A stretch of 64,000 nt of DNA from JAHHUA01 sp036635475 (GTDB taxonomy: Bacteria > Bacillota > Clostridia > Oscillospirales > Ruminococcaceae), in contig JAVWQH010000004.1 of the NCBI GenBank assembly GCA_036635475.1, forward strand, positions 1 to 64,000. The letters run 5' to 3'. Within the stretch, counting starts at the first letter, position 1. Every line of letters starts with the position of its first letter. Position numbers and translations under genes: made by a program. Positions 17,966-26,217 of the stretch are shown piece after piece. A model generated the notes under the pieces. That model saw only the letters and a program-made list of their open reading frames with translations, searched no databases and was not told the origin of the DNA.

Positions 17966-18469
17966 TTATTTTGAAGCATTTCTTTTGTTGTATCTCTTTA
18001 TAATTGGCTTTTCAAGACATCTTTTTACTTTGAAAAAGCGAGTTTTTTCAAGTTCAATAGGCTGTACTAAAATTGTTTTTGCACCCCATAAATTTCCGCC
18101 CAAAATATCAGTGAAAATTTGGTCGCCTACAACAGCAATTTCTTTTTTTGAAAGTTTCATCAAGTTTGCGGCTCGCTTAAATCCGTCAGACAAAGGCTTT
18201 TTACCGTCAGAAACATAATCTAAATCTAAAAGTTTGGCAAAAGGTTCAACCCTTTCGCTATGGTTATTTGAAACAATCATCATAATTATTCCGCTTTTTT
18301 TAATTTCCTCAAGCCATTTATCAAGATTTTCAAGTGGTACAGGATTATCGTGAGTTGTCAAAGTATTGTCAACATCTAATATAAGTCCCTTTATCCCAAT
18401 TTTTTTAAGATATGATGGCTTGATGTCAATTATTGTTTTAAAATCTGCATATGGCTCAAAGAGTGGCAA
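17966..18469 (-). CDS. yqeG: YqeG family HAD phosphatase
   Basis: This is a 167-residue HAD IIIA phosphatase. The nucleophile motif is DVDNTLTTHD, and motif II/III residues are seen in MIVSNN and VVGDQIFTDILGG. YqeG-type proteins have been linked to phosphatidylglycerophosphate or similar phosphatase activity; the substrate here is not certain. The start is TTG, 9 bases after GGAG. In B. subtilis yqeG is clustered with other genes; here it follows its own promoter between a penicillin-binding protein gene and the aminopeptidase. Confidence 0.88.
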   Translation of the reverse strand: MPLFEPYADFKTIIDIKPSYLKKIGIKGLILDVDNTLTTHDNPVPLENLDKWLEEIKKSGIIMMIVSNNHSERVEPFAKLLDLDYVSDGKKPLSDGFKRAANLMKLSKKEIAVVGDQIFTDILGGNLWGAKTILVQPIELEKTRFFKVKRCLEKPIIKRYNKRNASK

Positions 18470-18594
18470 TTAAATCAACTCCGTATTGTAAATATTTATA
18501 CTTAATATAGAAATAATAAATAGTACTTGAAAAGTTTTTCCTGAATATTTTGCAAACTATATTGAATAATTTAAACTTCTTAAACTTTTTAATT

Positions 18595-18623
18595 ATTATA
18601 TCAAATTTTGTTCCTATTTACAA
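18595..18623 (-). promoter_or_regulatory. Probable sigma-A promoter for yqeG and downstream genes
   Basis: On the minus strand TTGTAA (18618-18623) and a perfect TATAAT (18595-18600) are spaced by 17 bases, immediately after the penicillin-binding protein stop codon. A weaker pair (TTTCAA/TATATT, 18504-18532) lies closer to yqeG. Confidence 0.6.
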
Positions 18624-18625
18624 CA

Positions 18626-20227
18626 CTATCCTATTAAAGATAAATTATCGCATATTTCTTTAAAAATCGGTGCGCAAATATCGCCGCCCGAAACCTCGTT
18701 TTCAGCAAGAACTGTTATTGCATATTGGGGATTATTCAAAGGATAAAACCCTGTAAACCACGCTTGCACCTGCTCTTTTCCATCTTCATCAAAAATTCCT
18801 GTTTGTGCCGAACCTGTTTTTCCTCCCGCTTCCCCCTCAACTGGATTTGCTTTCTTTCCGCTGCCTTGGGATACAACTTTTCCCATAAGTTTTGCCACTG
18901 TTTTTGCAGCGTCTTCTTCAATAACTTGAACTCCTGCCGAAGCCTCGTTGTGTTCGCTTATTGTTATTCCATCGTTTGTAAATCCCTCAACTATTCGTGG
19001 AGAAACAGCAATTCCGCCATTAGCGATACAGCTAACCATTTGTGTGACTTGAACAGGCGAAGCTGTCATCATACCTTGTCCAAAAGAAAAGTTAGCCGCC
19101 TCGCCGATATTTTCAAGTTCATTAAAATTAGGCAACTTTCCACTTGAAGTGAAGTGACCGGGCATAATCTCATAACTTTTTCCAAGTCCGATTTGTGCTG
19201 CTTTATGTGCAATTGTCTGGACTCCCACTTCTTTTGCCAGATTTATAAAGTATGGATTGCACGACCATTCCATAGCGCCCTCCATATTTAAAGCTCCATG
19301 TCCGTTTCGATTTTGGCAGTGGAAAACCATATCCCCAACTTCAATATGTCCCTTACATTCATATGTTTTATCAATTCCTATTCCTTTTTCAATAGCACAA
19401 GCTGCAACTATTATTTTAAACGTTGAACCCACATTAGTCGGAGCAAATGCACGATTAAAAAATGGTTTGTCCTTATTGTTTAAATCCTTTTTTAGATTAT
19501 TCGGGTCAAATTCAGGCAAACTCACTGAAGCGAGTATGTTTCCATTTTTTACGTCCATAACAACAACCGCTCCGCTTTTTATTCTATCTTTTGCTGCGAT
19601 TTGTGCAATTCTTTGAATATCGCTATCAAGTGTTAGCACAACACCATGTTTATCCCCATACCCATCATTTATGACTACACCCATCTCCCCTAATAATGGC
19701 TCACCAACAGCATTAGTTGTAAATGTTTGTTGCAACTCCCCCTCATATCCCTTGAGATATTCGTCATATGCGTGTTCAATTCCCATTAATCCCTGTCTGT
19801 CTGCACCAAGATGCCCTATTATATGGGGTGCAATTGAGTTAGTTGGATACCTTTTTAAAATTTTAAAGACGTTGACACCTTTTGCATAAATTTGGTCAGT
19901 GGAAACATTTATCACAAATGGAGAATGATTTTCTAAATTTGAAAGGAGAAATTCTCTGTCAGCTACAATATTTTCTTCCAAAAGTGCATTAGCCGCTTCG
20001 GGACAAGGCAAAACTGTCGCTTTATAATCGTATGATGTATTTGTCAGCGGCATTAAATTTTTATCGTAAATATACCCTCTTGATTTATCAATTTGAATTG
20101 TGTATTTACTTTGATTTTCAGCCGCTTGTGCAAGATTTTCCCCTGAAGTAAGCATATATAATTTTGCTATTAACCCTGTAAAACATATTATTATAGCTAA
20201 ATATATGCCCAAAACTCTTTTTCCCAT
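18626..20227 (-). CDS. Class B penicillin-binding protein (peptidoglycan transpeptidase)
   Basis: This is a monofunctional D,D-transpeptidase of 533 residues. It has a single N-terminal membrane anchor (about 5-27), a dimerisation/linker region, and the penicillin-binding domain with the three active-site motifs STFK (268-271), SCN (322-324) and KTG (near 470, GGKTGSAQ). It is shorter than typical FtsI or PBP2 of Firmicutes and has no PASTA domains, so it resembles the PbpA/PBP2-like proteins of Clostridia rather than SpoVD. The ATG has AGAGG upstream. Whether it serves elongation, division or sporulation cannot be decided here. Confidence 0.9.
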   Translation of the reverse strand: MGKRVLGIYLAIIICFTGLIAKLYMLTSGENLAQAAENQSKYTIQIDKSRGYIYDKNLMPLTNTSYDYKATVLPCPEAANALLEENIVADREFLLSNLENHSPFVINVSTDQIYAKGVNVFKILKRYPTNSIAPHIIGHLGADRQGLMGIEHAYDEYLKGYEGELQQTFTTNAVGEPLLGEMGVVINDGYGDKHGVVLTLDSDIQRIAQIAAKDRIKSGAVVVMDVKNGNILASVSLPEFDPNNLKKDLNNKDKPFFNRAFAPTNVGSTFKIIVAACAIEKGIGIDKTYECKGHIEVGDMVFHCQNRNGHGALNMEGAMEWSCNPYFINLAKEVGVQTIAHKAAQIGLGKSYEIMPGHFTSSGKLPNFNELENIGEAANFSFGQGMMTASPVQVTQMVSCIANGGIAVSPRIVEGFTNDGITISEHNEASAGVQVIEEDAAKTVAKLMGKVVSQGSGKKANPVEGEAGGKTGSAQTGIFDEDGKEQVQAWFTGFYPLNNPQYAITVLAENEVSGGDICAPIFKEICDNLSLIG

Positions 20228-20312
20228 TTAATACACCTCTAAAAAATTATAGTAAAATAATCAATTTCAATAATGTATTATTGTCATTTTTATCTCATCA
20301 ATACAAATATAA

Positions 20313-20340
20313 ATAAAAAGACGATTATTAAAATCGTCTT
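20313..20340 (-). terminator. Terminator of the corrinoid transporter operon
   Basis: A 9-bp stem AAGACGATT/AATCGTCTT (20318-20326 with 20332-20340) is followed by TTTTTATTTA on the minus strand. A TATAAT (20246-20251) with a weak -35 lies between it and the penicillin-binding protein gene. Confidence 0.8.
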
Positions 20341-20374
20341 CTTAGAAAATATTTATTAAATTATGAAAAACAAG

Positions 20375-21490
20375 TTATATATCTTTATAATTTTTGATAG
20401 TTTTTCCTGCTTGTTTAGCCGCAGAAATTAAGTCAGCTAAAAACGAATTATATTCTAATGTTTCAACACCACAATCAACAACATAATCACATTCAAGCAT
20501 TGCTTTAAGAGTTTTATTGTATGTTTGCTGGTCAACAGATGTGAAAGCTTTAACAGTATATACGTAGTCAGACAGCACCTTTGCGACTTGAAAGTCAATA
20601 TCATTTTCAAAAAGTATTCCTGTGGCAAATGGAATATTGAGCTTTTGAAGTTTACGATAAACAGGAAATCCCTTTCCATCACCGCCCAATACAAAAGCAA
20701 TCGGATTTCCAAGGGGTTTTACAAGTTCAACACTTCCAAAAATCATATTGTAACTTCCGTTTTCAATTTCATAAAGTTCATTGATTACATTATCTTTAAA
20801 TATCTCATCTGGTGTGCCGAAAGCTGAAATATAGTCGCCTTTTACACACATTATTTTATCTGATATTTTTGATGCTAAATCCACCTCATGCAAGCTCATT
20901 ATAACGGTTATATCCTTGCTCGTTGCCATTTCTCTTAGTATACTCAAAAGTTCAATTTTATGCTTAATATCCAAAAAAGAAGTTGGTTCATCAAGAATAA
21001 TCAGCTCAGGTTGTTGACAAATTGCTCTTGCCAACATAATTCTTTGTCTTTGCCCATCACTGATTGCTTGAAAATCTCTATCTTCAAGTTCTAATGCGTG
21101 AACACGTTCAAGTGCATTTTTAACAATAAAAGTGTCCTCATCTGTCAACTTGCCAAAATGGTTTGTATAAGGGTAACGTCCTGTTGCAACTACATCAAAA
21201 CAAGTCATCATTTCTGTTGTTATTCTATCGGTTAATACAACTGACATTTTCTTTGCCGATTCATTTCCCGACATTTTAAAAAGGTCGTCATTTCCAATAT
21301 AAACAACTCCGCCTATTGCTTCAAGATGTTTTGTTATACTTTTAAGAATTGTGGATTTTCCTGAGCCGTTTGGCCCAATCAGTGTCAATATTTCACCTTT
21401 TTTAACACTGATATTGATGTCATTAATCAGTGGTTTTTTGTCGTAGCCAACTGTTAAATCCGAGGTTTTGAAAAAGATTTCATCTTTCAA
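20375..21490 (-). CDS. Corrinoid/iron-complex ABC transporter ATPase with C-terminal extension
   Basis: This is a FecE/BtuD-type ATPase that powers uptake through the adjacent FecCD permease. The Walker A (GPNGSGKST, 39-47), Q-loop, signature (SDGQRQR in place of SGGQ) and Walker B (LIILDEPTSFLD) are present in the first 250 residues. Another 120 or so residues follow (from about 255), including LGGDGKGFPVYRKLQ and DCGVETLEY, that are not part of the ABC fold and that I do not recognise. The start is chosen as the TTG at 21490, which overlaps the permease stop as TTGA and has GAGGGGAA upstream. An in-frame TTG at 21529 lacks a binding site. The cobalamin riboswitch upstream of the operon suggests a corrinoid substrate. 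Confidence 0.87.
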   Translation of the reverse strand: MKDEIFFKTSDLTVGYDKKPLINDINISVKKGEILTLIGPNGSGKSTILKSITKHLEAIGGVVYIGNDDLFKMSGNESAKKMSVVLTDRITTEMMTCFDVVATGRYPYTNHFGKLTDEDTFIVKNALERVHALELEDRDFQAISDGQRQRIMLARAICQQPELIILDEPTSFLDIKHKIELLSILREMATSKDITVIMSLHEVDLASKISDKIMCVKGDYISAFGTPDEIFKDNVINELYEIENGSYNMIFGSVELVKPLGNPIAFVLGGDGKGFPVYRKLQKLNIPFATGILFENDIDFQVAKVLSDYVYTVKAFTSVDQQTYNKTLKAMLECDYVVDCGVETLEYNSFLADLISAAKQAGKTIKNYKDI

Positions 21491-22518
21491 TTTCCAAGTT
21501 CCCCTCTTTTCTTCGATAACATCAGCCAAATAACTACCGGTGCACCAAAAACTGCTGTCACTGTTCCTATTGCCAATTCAACCGGAGAAAAAGCGGTTCT
21601 CGCAATTAAATCACAATACATACAAAAAACTGCTCCTGCTAAAAACGATGCAGGTATTATCAAAATCGGTTTTGAGGTCTTAAACATAAACTTTGCTATA
21701 TGTGGAACTGCAATTCCAACAAAGGATATCGGGCCTGCAAAAGCCGTTACTGTAGCCGAAAGTATTGAGGAAATAACAATAAGTAAAACTCTAAATACTT
21801 TAACATTTATTCCAACACTTTTAGCATATCCCTCGCCAAGTTGGTATGCTCCAATTGGTTTGGAAAGGAGAAATGCTGCTGTAAATGCTACTAAAACGAA
21901 AATTGTCGCAACTTTTAAATTTGTCCAATTCATTCCGGAAAAACTTCCCATTGACCAATGTGTCAGATTTACTATATCGTTTTCTTTGGCAAATGTTATG
22001 AAAAAGTCTGTTACAGCCGAGCAAATATAACCAATCATAATTCCCACAACTAATAGCATAGACATACTTTTTGCTTTTTTTGCCGCCAGAACTATAAAAA
22101 ATGTTGAAATCATCGAGCCTATAAATGAAGCCAAAACTATGACATACATTGGCACTGAACCAAAATGATCCAACACAACAATCAGCACAAATCCAACAAA
22201 CATTTTTGCACCCGAAGAAATTCCCAGAACAAATGGCCCTGCGATTGGATTGCGGAAAAACGTTTGCAGCAAATAGCCTGAAACAGAAAGTGCTCCGCCT
22301 AAAACAGCGGCTGCAAGCAATCTAGGCAGTCTAATCCGCCATATTATGTTATATTCTGTACTTCCAATTGTGTCATTTAAGAAAATAATCTTGAATATCT
22401 CAACAGGTGAAATATTCACACTTCCTGTGTTGACATTCATTACAATGCCAACACAAAAAAGTGCTATTAAAATCAAAAACACTAATTGATATCTAATGAT
22501 AGATTTAAAGTTTTTCAA
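21487..22518 (-). CDS. FecCD family ABC transporter permease, probably for corrinoids
   Basis: This is a membrane permease of 343 residues with about nine or ten helices. It has the FecCD signature around RIRLPRLLAAAVLGGALSVSG and AGPISFVGIAVPHIA. FecCD permeases import iron-siderophores, haem or vitamin B12. The riboswitch in front of the operon argues for cobalamin or another corrinoid, so btuC-like is the best reading, though sequence alone does not prove it. The start is TTG with GGGAGA upstream. The stop overlaps the start of the ATPase gene by four bases. Confidence 0.9.
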   Translation of the reverse strand: MKNFKSIIRYQLVFLILIALFCVGIVMNVNTGSVNISPVEIFKIIFLNDTIGSTEYNIIWRIRLPRLLAAAVLGGALSVSGYLLQTFFRNPIAGPFVLGISSGAKMFVGFVLIVVLDHFGSVPMYVIVLASFIGSMISTFFIVLAAKKAKSMSMLLVVGIMIGYICSAVTDFFITFAKENDIVNLTHWSMGSFSGMNWTNLKVATIFVLVAFTAAFLLSKPIGAYQLGEGYAKSVGINVKVFRVLLIVISSILSATVTAFAGPISFVGIAVPHIAKFMFKTSKPILIIPASFLAGAVFCMYCDLIARTAFSPVELAIGTVTAVFGAPVVIWLMLSKKRGELGN

Positions 22519-22548
22519 TTTTATCTCCCATTAAAGTTAAGGTGATTG

Positions 22549-23778
22549 TTATTTTAATCTGAATAAATACTTTAGTTCAGAATCGTTTCCATCGTCTATT
22601 GTAAGCATCTTGCTGATGTCATTAATCATATATCCCATTGTGTTTGAAATTTGGAAAAAGTCCGGAGTTGTGCACCAAACATTGCCCTCTTTAACTGCTT
22701 TAAAATCTTTTAGCAATTCGTTTTTATCAAGCAAATCAGCCAAAGTTTTTGGTTTTCCGCCTATGTTCCAAATATAAATTATTCTGTCAGCATCTTTTGC
22801 ATCTTTATAAAATTCTTCAAATTCCATTTTAGTTGTTCCTGTATCTTCTGGCTCAAGGTCCTTGAAAATATATTCTCCGCCTGCCATTTCATACATCTTT
22901 GATAGATAGTCGCCGCCTTTTCTTACATGCAAAACACCTTTAGATGTGATGTAGAATATTGCTGCTGTTTCTTTTTCGCCTGATGCAGGTTGTATTTTGT
23001 CGAAATACTCACATTGCTCTAGGAATTCTTCGTCGGCTTTTTCTTCCATATTGAACATTGCACCGTAAAGTTTAATCCACTCAACTCTTGCCATTGGGTG
23101 CGGTTCATAAGAGGCTTGATCAAGCAAATATGGGACATTTAGTTCTGTTAGTTTTTCAGCAACTTCAGGAACACTTAAAAGCATTGTTGAAAATACACCT
23201 AATTGTGGAGCTTTTTCAACAATTATCTCATAATCAGGTTCTTTGTAACTGCCGATAAATGTTGTTGTTTTGTTATCCATTGCTGCTTTTACTTCATCAA
23301 TATACCAACCATCATAGTCGGTTGTTGTCATTGAAATTTTATCTAATACTCCAAGAGAGTTGAATAGCGAAGTTGTTGGAGTTGAGGACATCAAAATATT
23401 ATTTAGCGGTTGTTTCAACTTGATTATTCCGTCTTTTAGTTCGGTTGGTGCTTCTTTACCTTCTGGAATGATGAGTGCTTTTTGTTTATTGTCATCATTA
23501 TCAGTTATTGTTATCAGCTTATATCCATCATTGTAGTAGTCAACTCGGAATTTTTGAGCATACTTTAGTTCCATCGTTTTTTCAAATGTCAAGCCGTCAA
23601 TTACCTCAGCATCTGTTACAGGCTTGTCTGCATTTTCTGAAACTGTTGAAGAACTCTCTACTGTTGAGGATTCGTTGGTTGGTTGGCTGGACTGCTCAGT
23701 AGGCTTTTTTGAATTACAGCCTGCAAATGCAGAAACAATAATCCCCATTGCTAAGATACAAGAAATTAGTTTTTTCAT
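22549..23778 (-). CDS. Corrinoid/iron-complex ABC transporter substrate-binding lipoprotein
   Basis: This is a surface lipoprotein of 409 residues that captures the substrate for the permease. It has a signal peptide with lipobox FAGC (Cys21), then a Ser/Thr-rich linker, then a two-lobed periplasmic-binding fold of the FepB/BtuF type (TSLFNSLGVLDKISM, ADRIIYIWNIGG). The start at 23778 is chosen because AGGAG is 8 bases upstream. The longer in-frame ORF to 23946 would run into the riboswitch expression platform and is not plausible. Under cobalamin-riboswitch control, it is probably a BtuF-like corrinoid binder. Confidence 0.9.
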   Translation of the reverse strand: MKKLISCILAMGIIVSAFAGCNSKKPTEQSSQPTNESSTVESSSTVSENADKPVTDAEVIDGLTFEKTMELKYAQKFRVDYYNDGYKLITITDNDDNKQKALIIPEGKEAPTELKDGIIKLKQPLNNILMSSTPTTSLFNSLGVLDKISMTTTDYDGWYIDEVKAAMDNKTTTFIGSYKEPDYEIIVEKAPQLGVFSTMLLSVPEVAEKLTELNVPYLLDQASYEPHPMARVEWIKLYGAMFNMEEKADEEFLEQCEYFDKIQPASGEKETAAIFYITSKGVLHVRKGGDYLSKMYEMAGGEYIFKDLEPEDTGTTKMEFEEFYKDAKDADRIIYIWNIGGKPKTLADLLDKNELLKDFKAVKEGNVWCTTPDFFQISNTMGYMINDISKMLTIDDGNDSELKYLFRLK

Positions 23779-23856
23779 CATAAAATCTCCTCTGTTTTGA
23801 TTAAATTTTAAGATAAATACGGACGGAACACCAAACTTGCAGTAATAAAATATTGC

Positions 23857-23892
23857 AAAAAAATAGGCGATGATTTCCTCGCCCGAAATCAT
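23857..23892 (-). terminator. Expression platform of the cobalamin riboswitch: terminator with competing anti-terminator
   Basis: On the minus strand GGGCGA (23879-23884) pairs with TCGCCT (23865-23870), followed by A and seven T: a terminator. A competing perfect 8-bp stem, ATGATTTC (23885-23892) with GAAATCAT (23870-23877), uses overlapping bases, so only one can form. This predicts transcriptional attenuation. Confidence 0.7.
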
Positions 23893-23904
23893 TAAACCGA
23901 ATAG

Positions 23905-24069
23905 AGTATGGCAGGTATCCTGACTCACGATATATTGAAATATCAAACAAAAGACGCCTTCTCGACATAGTCAATGGCAATTGTCTTTTTTTCATCGTTT
24001 ACAGTAGTGGGAGCTGTTACGGAGTTTAACCGTATTCCCATTTAATCTGCTTTTATGCAAAACCATACT
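23905..24069 (-). promoter_or_regulatory. Cobalamin (adenosylcobalamin-type) riboswitch
   Basis: The minus strand shows the conserved core in order: GGGAATACGGTTAAACTCCG, then CAGCTCCCACTACTGTAA, then GCCATTGAC...GAGAAGGC, then the B12-box GAGTCAGGATACCTGCC. The ends pair perfectly as AGTATGG/CCATACT (24063-24069 with 23905-23911), forming P1. It controls the ABC transporter operon, presumably shutting it off when cobalamin is bound. Confidence 0.93.
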
Positions 24070-24090
24070 TCCATATTTAACTTTTACTTT

Positions 24091-24119
24091 ATGATAACAA
24101 AGTGATGAACTTTTGTCAA
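24091..24119 (-). promoter_or_regulatory. Promoter of the riboswitch-transporter operon
   Basis: On the minus strand TTGACA (24114-24119) and TATCAT (24091-24096) have a 17-base spacer. It sits just upstream of the riboswitch P1 stem, so transcription would start near the aptamer. I see nothing else definite in 24120-24290. Confidence 0.75.
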
Positions 24120-24307
24120 CACAAAACACAAAATTAGCAATAATTCTTTGTCATTATTGCTATATTCGACACAATAAAATTTTTCTATTATCTTATTTAT
24201 AATGGATTTGACCATTATTGTGAAAATAGATTTATTGTGATAAAATAGCTATATGTTTAAATGTTAATGAATGATACTTAAAAAATAAATAGGAGTGGTT
24301 AAAAACT

Positions 24308-25135
24308 TTGAAAAATACATTATATAGCTGTCCATCTTGCAATTGCGTTCTCTCAGACGATGAGAAAAAGCTTATTTGCAAAAACAACCATTGTTTTGAT
24401 AGAAGCAAAAGTGGATATATTAATTTACTGCTTTCCACCGATAAAAATTCAAAACTTCCTGGCGATAACAAACTTATGGTTGATGCAAGGCAAAAATTTT
24501 TAAGCGGAGATTACTACAAAATTCTTTCTGATGCCTTAAATGAAATGGTTATGGCGGAAATACATAATAACTCGGTTATCCTTGATGCAGGTTGTGGCGA
24601 GGGCTATTACACATCTAATCTGAAAAACTTTTTAAATAAAAATAACATCAACGGGAAATTCATTGGAATAGACATCTCTAAATTTGCCATTGATAAGGCT
24701 GCAAAACGTGATAAAACAATAGATTGGGCAGTGAGTTCAGTTTTTCATATGCCAATTTTGAGCAATTCTTTTGATGGCGTAATAAATATTTTTGCTCCCT
24801 TTGCCCTTGAAGAATATTTGCGTATACTCAAAAAAGGCGGAAAACTATTTATGGTTATTCCTGCTGAATATCACCTTTTTGAGCTTAAACAAGCCGTTTA
24901 CAGCAAAGTTTTTCTCAATGAAGTCAAAGATTACAAAATAGATGGTTTTGAATTTACCACAAAAAAAGCTGTTGAATACTCGATTACACTAAATAATAAT
25001 GAGGATATTCATAATCTTTTCACTATGACACCCTACTATTACAAAACGTCTAAAGAGGATTTTGAAAGACTTAATAGCCTAAATAATCTCACAACAAAAG
25101 TTTCTTTTCAAATTTTAGTATATCAAAAACTATAA
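24308..25135 (+). CDS. rlmA: RlmA-type 23S rRNA (guanine-N1)-methyltransferase
   Basis: This is a SAM-dependent methyltransferase of 275 residues. The N-terminal zinc finger is CPSCNC...C...H (C8, C11, C24, H28), and the family motif LPGDNKLMVDARQKFL follows. The SAM-binding motif is LDAGCGEGYYTSNL (near residue 95), followed by a Rossmann fold. RlmA enzymes methylate G745 or G748 of 23S rRNA; which one applies here is not clear. The start is TTG, 12 bases after AGGAG, a slightly long spacing. It is monocistronic and divergent from the corrinoid transporter. Confidence 0.85.
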   Translation: MKNTLYSCPSCNCVLSDDEKKLICKNNHCFDRSKSGYINLLLSTDKNSKLPGDNKLMVDARQKFLSGDYYKILSDALNEMVMAEIHNNSVILDAGCGEGYYTSNLKNFLNKNNINGKFIGIDISKFAIDKAAKRDKTIDWAVSSVFHMPILSNSFDGVINIFAPFALEEYLRILKKGGKLFMVIPAEYHLFELKQAVYSKVFLNEVKDYKIDGFEFTTKKAVEYSITLNNNEDIHNLFTMTPYYYKTSKEDFERLNSLNNLTTKVSFQILVYQKL

Positions 25136-25349
25136 TTTTATCTTAACGCATATAGTAAATATTAAATATGCACTGTGAATATTAACTATAATTTAAACTT
25201 GTAATTAGTTAAATCTGTCATAAACAAAGAATATTTTAAAACTACTTGTAAACTTACTTCTTGTTGCAGTAAAATAACCGAGGTTCGACACTTATGTTAT
25301 GTCCGAGTGTTGGACACATTTTCAAACGTACAGAAAGAGGTTTTTATTT

Positions 25350-25988
25350 ATGAAAAAGATATTAGTTTCATTATTGGCTTGCGCTATGGTTTTGTCATTT
25401 GCAGCTTGCTCAAAGAAAGATGACGCAAACACAAGTTCAAGTTCAAGCGATGTATCATCATCAGATGTATCATCATCTTCATCTGAGGTTTCTTCTGATG
25501 CTCCTATAGCACCTGAGGCTGACCCTAAGGAAAAAGAATTCTACGATGCAGAAGCTAAAAAAGTTGAAGACGCTATCAAAGCAGGTCTTACAAGTGGAAC
25601 TCCAGCAGAAAAAGTTGAAGGTATGGACGACAAACTTCAAGCTTCCTACGAAGAAGTTAAAAAAGTTCTTGGCGAAAACTACATTCCTTCCGCTCCAATT
25701 GATGCTTTGCAACTAAAAGAAGTTTATGGTATTGACTCAGCTTCTGTTGCAAACGTTATTGCTGAAGGCCCAATGATCAGCACTCATGTTGATACATTTA
25801 TCGCTGTTAAAGCTGTTGAAGGCAAAGGCGAAGAAATCGAAAAAGCTCTTAACACATACAGAGATGCTCTTCTAGCTGACACAATGCAATACCCTATGAA
25901 CCTACCAAAGATTGCTTCTTCAAAAGTTATCAGAGATGGCGACTATGTTTACTTTGCAATGGTTAGCGGATTTTACGAAGCTGAATAA
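25350..25988 (+). CDS. DUF4358-like lipoprotein
   Basis: This is a 212-residue lipoprotein. The signal peptide has lipobox FAAC (Cys20), followed by a low-complexity Ser/Asp linker (about 27-48) and a domain (90-205) with the pattern of DUF4358, whose function is unknown: AEGPMISTHVDTFIAVKAVEGKG and DGDYVYFAMV. The start at 25350 has AGAGG upstream; the longer frame to 25299 would add residues before a clear signal peptide and is rejected. It precedes the MBOAT and DHHW genes, with a terminator between. In Clostridia such lipoproteins often sit beside MBOAT/DHHW pairs, so a role in the same surface process is plausible. Confidence 0.75.
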   Translation: MKKILVSLLACAMVLSFAACSKKDDANTSSSSSDVSSSDVSSSSSEVSSDAPIAPEADPKEKEFYDAEAKKVEDAIKAGLTSGTPAEKVEGMDDKLQASYEEVKKVLGENYIPSAPIDALQLKEVYGIDSASVANVIAEGPMISTHVDTFIAVKAVEGKGEEIEKALNTYRDALLADTMQYPMNLPKIASSKVIRDGDYVYFAMVSGFYEAE

Positions 25989-26076
25989 TTAGCCATATTT
26001 ATAGCCATACTTATAATTGCAGTTTATTCTGTTTGAAAATAAGTTTATAGCGGTTTATATGCTAACAAATTAAGAA

Positions 26077-26107
26077 AAGCTGCTGCGTTTTTGCAGTAGC
26101 TTTTTTT
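26077..26107 (+). terminator. Terminator after the DUF4358 lipoprotein gene
   Basis: A 10-bp stem (26077-26086 with 26093-26102, one G-T pair) around a GTTTTT loop is followed by a run of T on the plus strand. Confidence 0.85.
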
Positions 26108-26127
26108 ATATTAATTATTAAAATAAT

Positions 26128-26156
26128 TTGCTTTTTAACTTCAATTCAAGTACAAT
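26128..26156 (+). promoter_or_regulatory. Probable promoter of the MBOAT-DHHW pair
   Basis: TTGCTT (26128-26133) and TACAAT (26151-26156) are spaced by 17 bases, 62 bases upstream of the MBOAT start. The MBOAT-DHHW pair would be transcribed separately from the lipoprotein gene. Confidence 0.55.
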
Positions 26157-26217
26157 GATAGCATATCAATTTTGCTGAATTTCACTTCCCAAATTACACT
26201 AAGAGAGGTATTACAAA

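Noticed and set aside
23779..23995. Minus-strand reading frames over the B12 riboswitch, including an N-terminal extension of the binding protein
   Set aside because: The region matches the cobalamin aptamer and its platform; the extension would place residues before a clear lipoprotein signal peptide.
25283..25318. Imperfect inverted repeat before the DUF4358 lipoprotein gene as an operator
   Set aside because: The arms match poorly and nothing identifies a regulator; too weak to report as a site.
25435..25500. Short TCATCATCA-type repeats as a tandem repeat locus
   Set aside because: They encode the Ser-rich linker of the lipoprotein and are explained by low-complexity coding.
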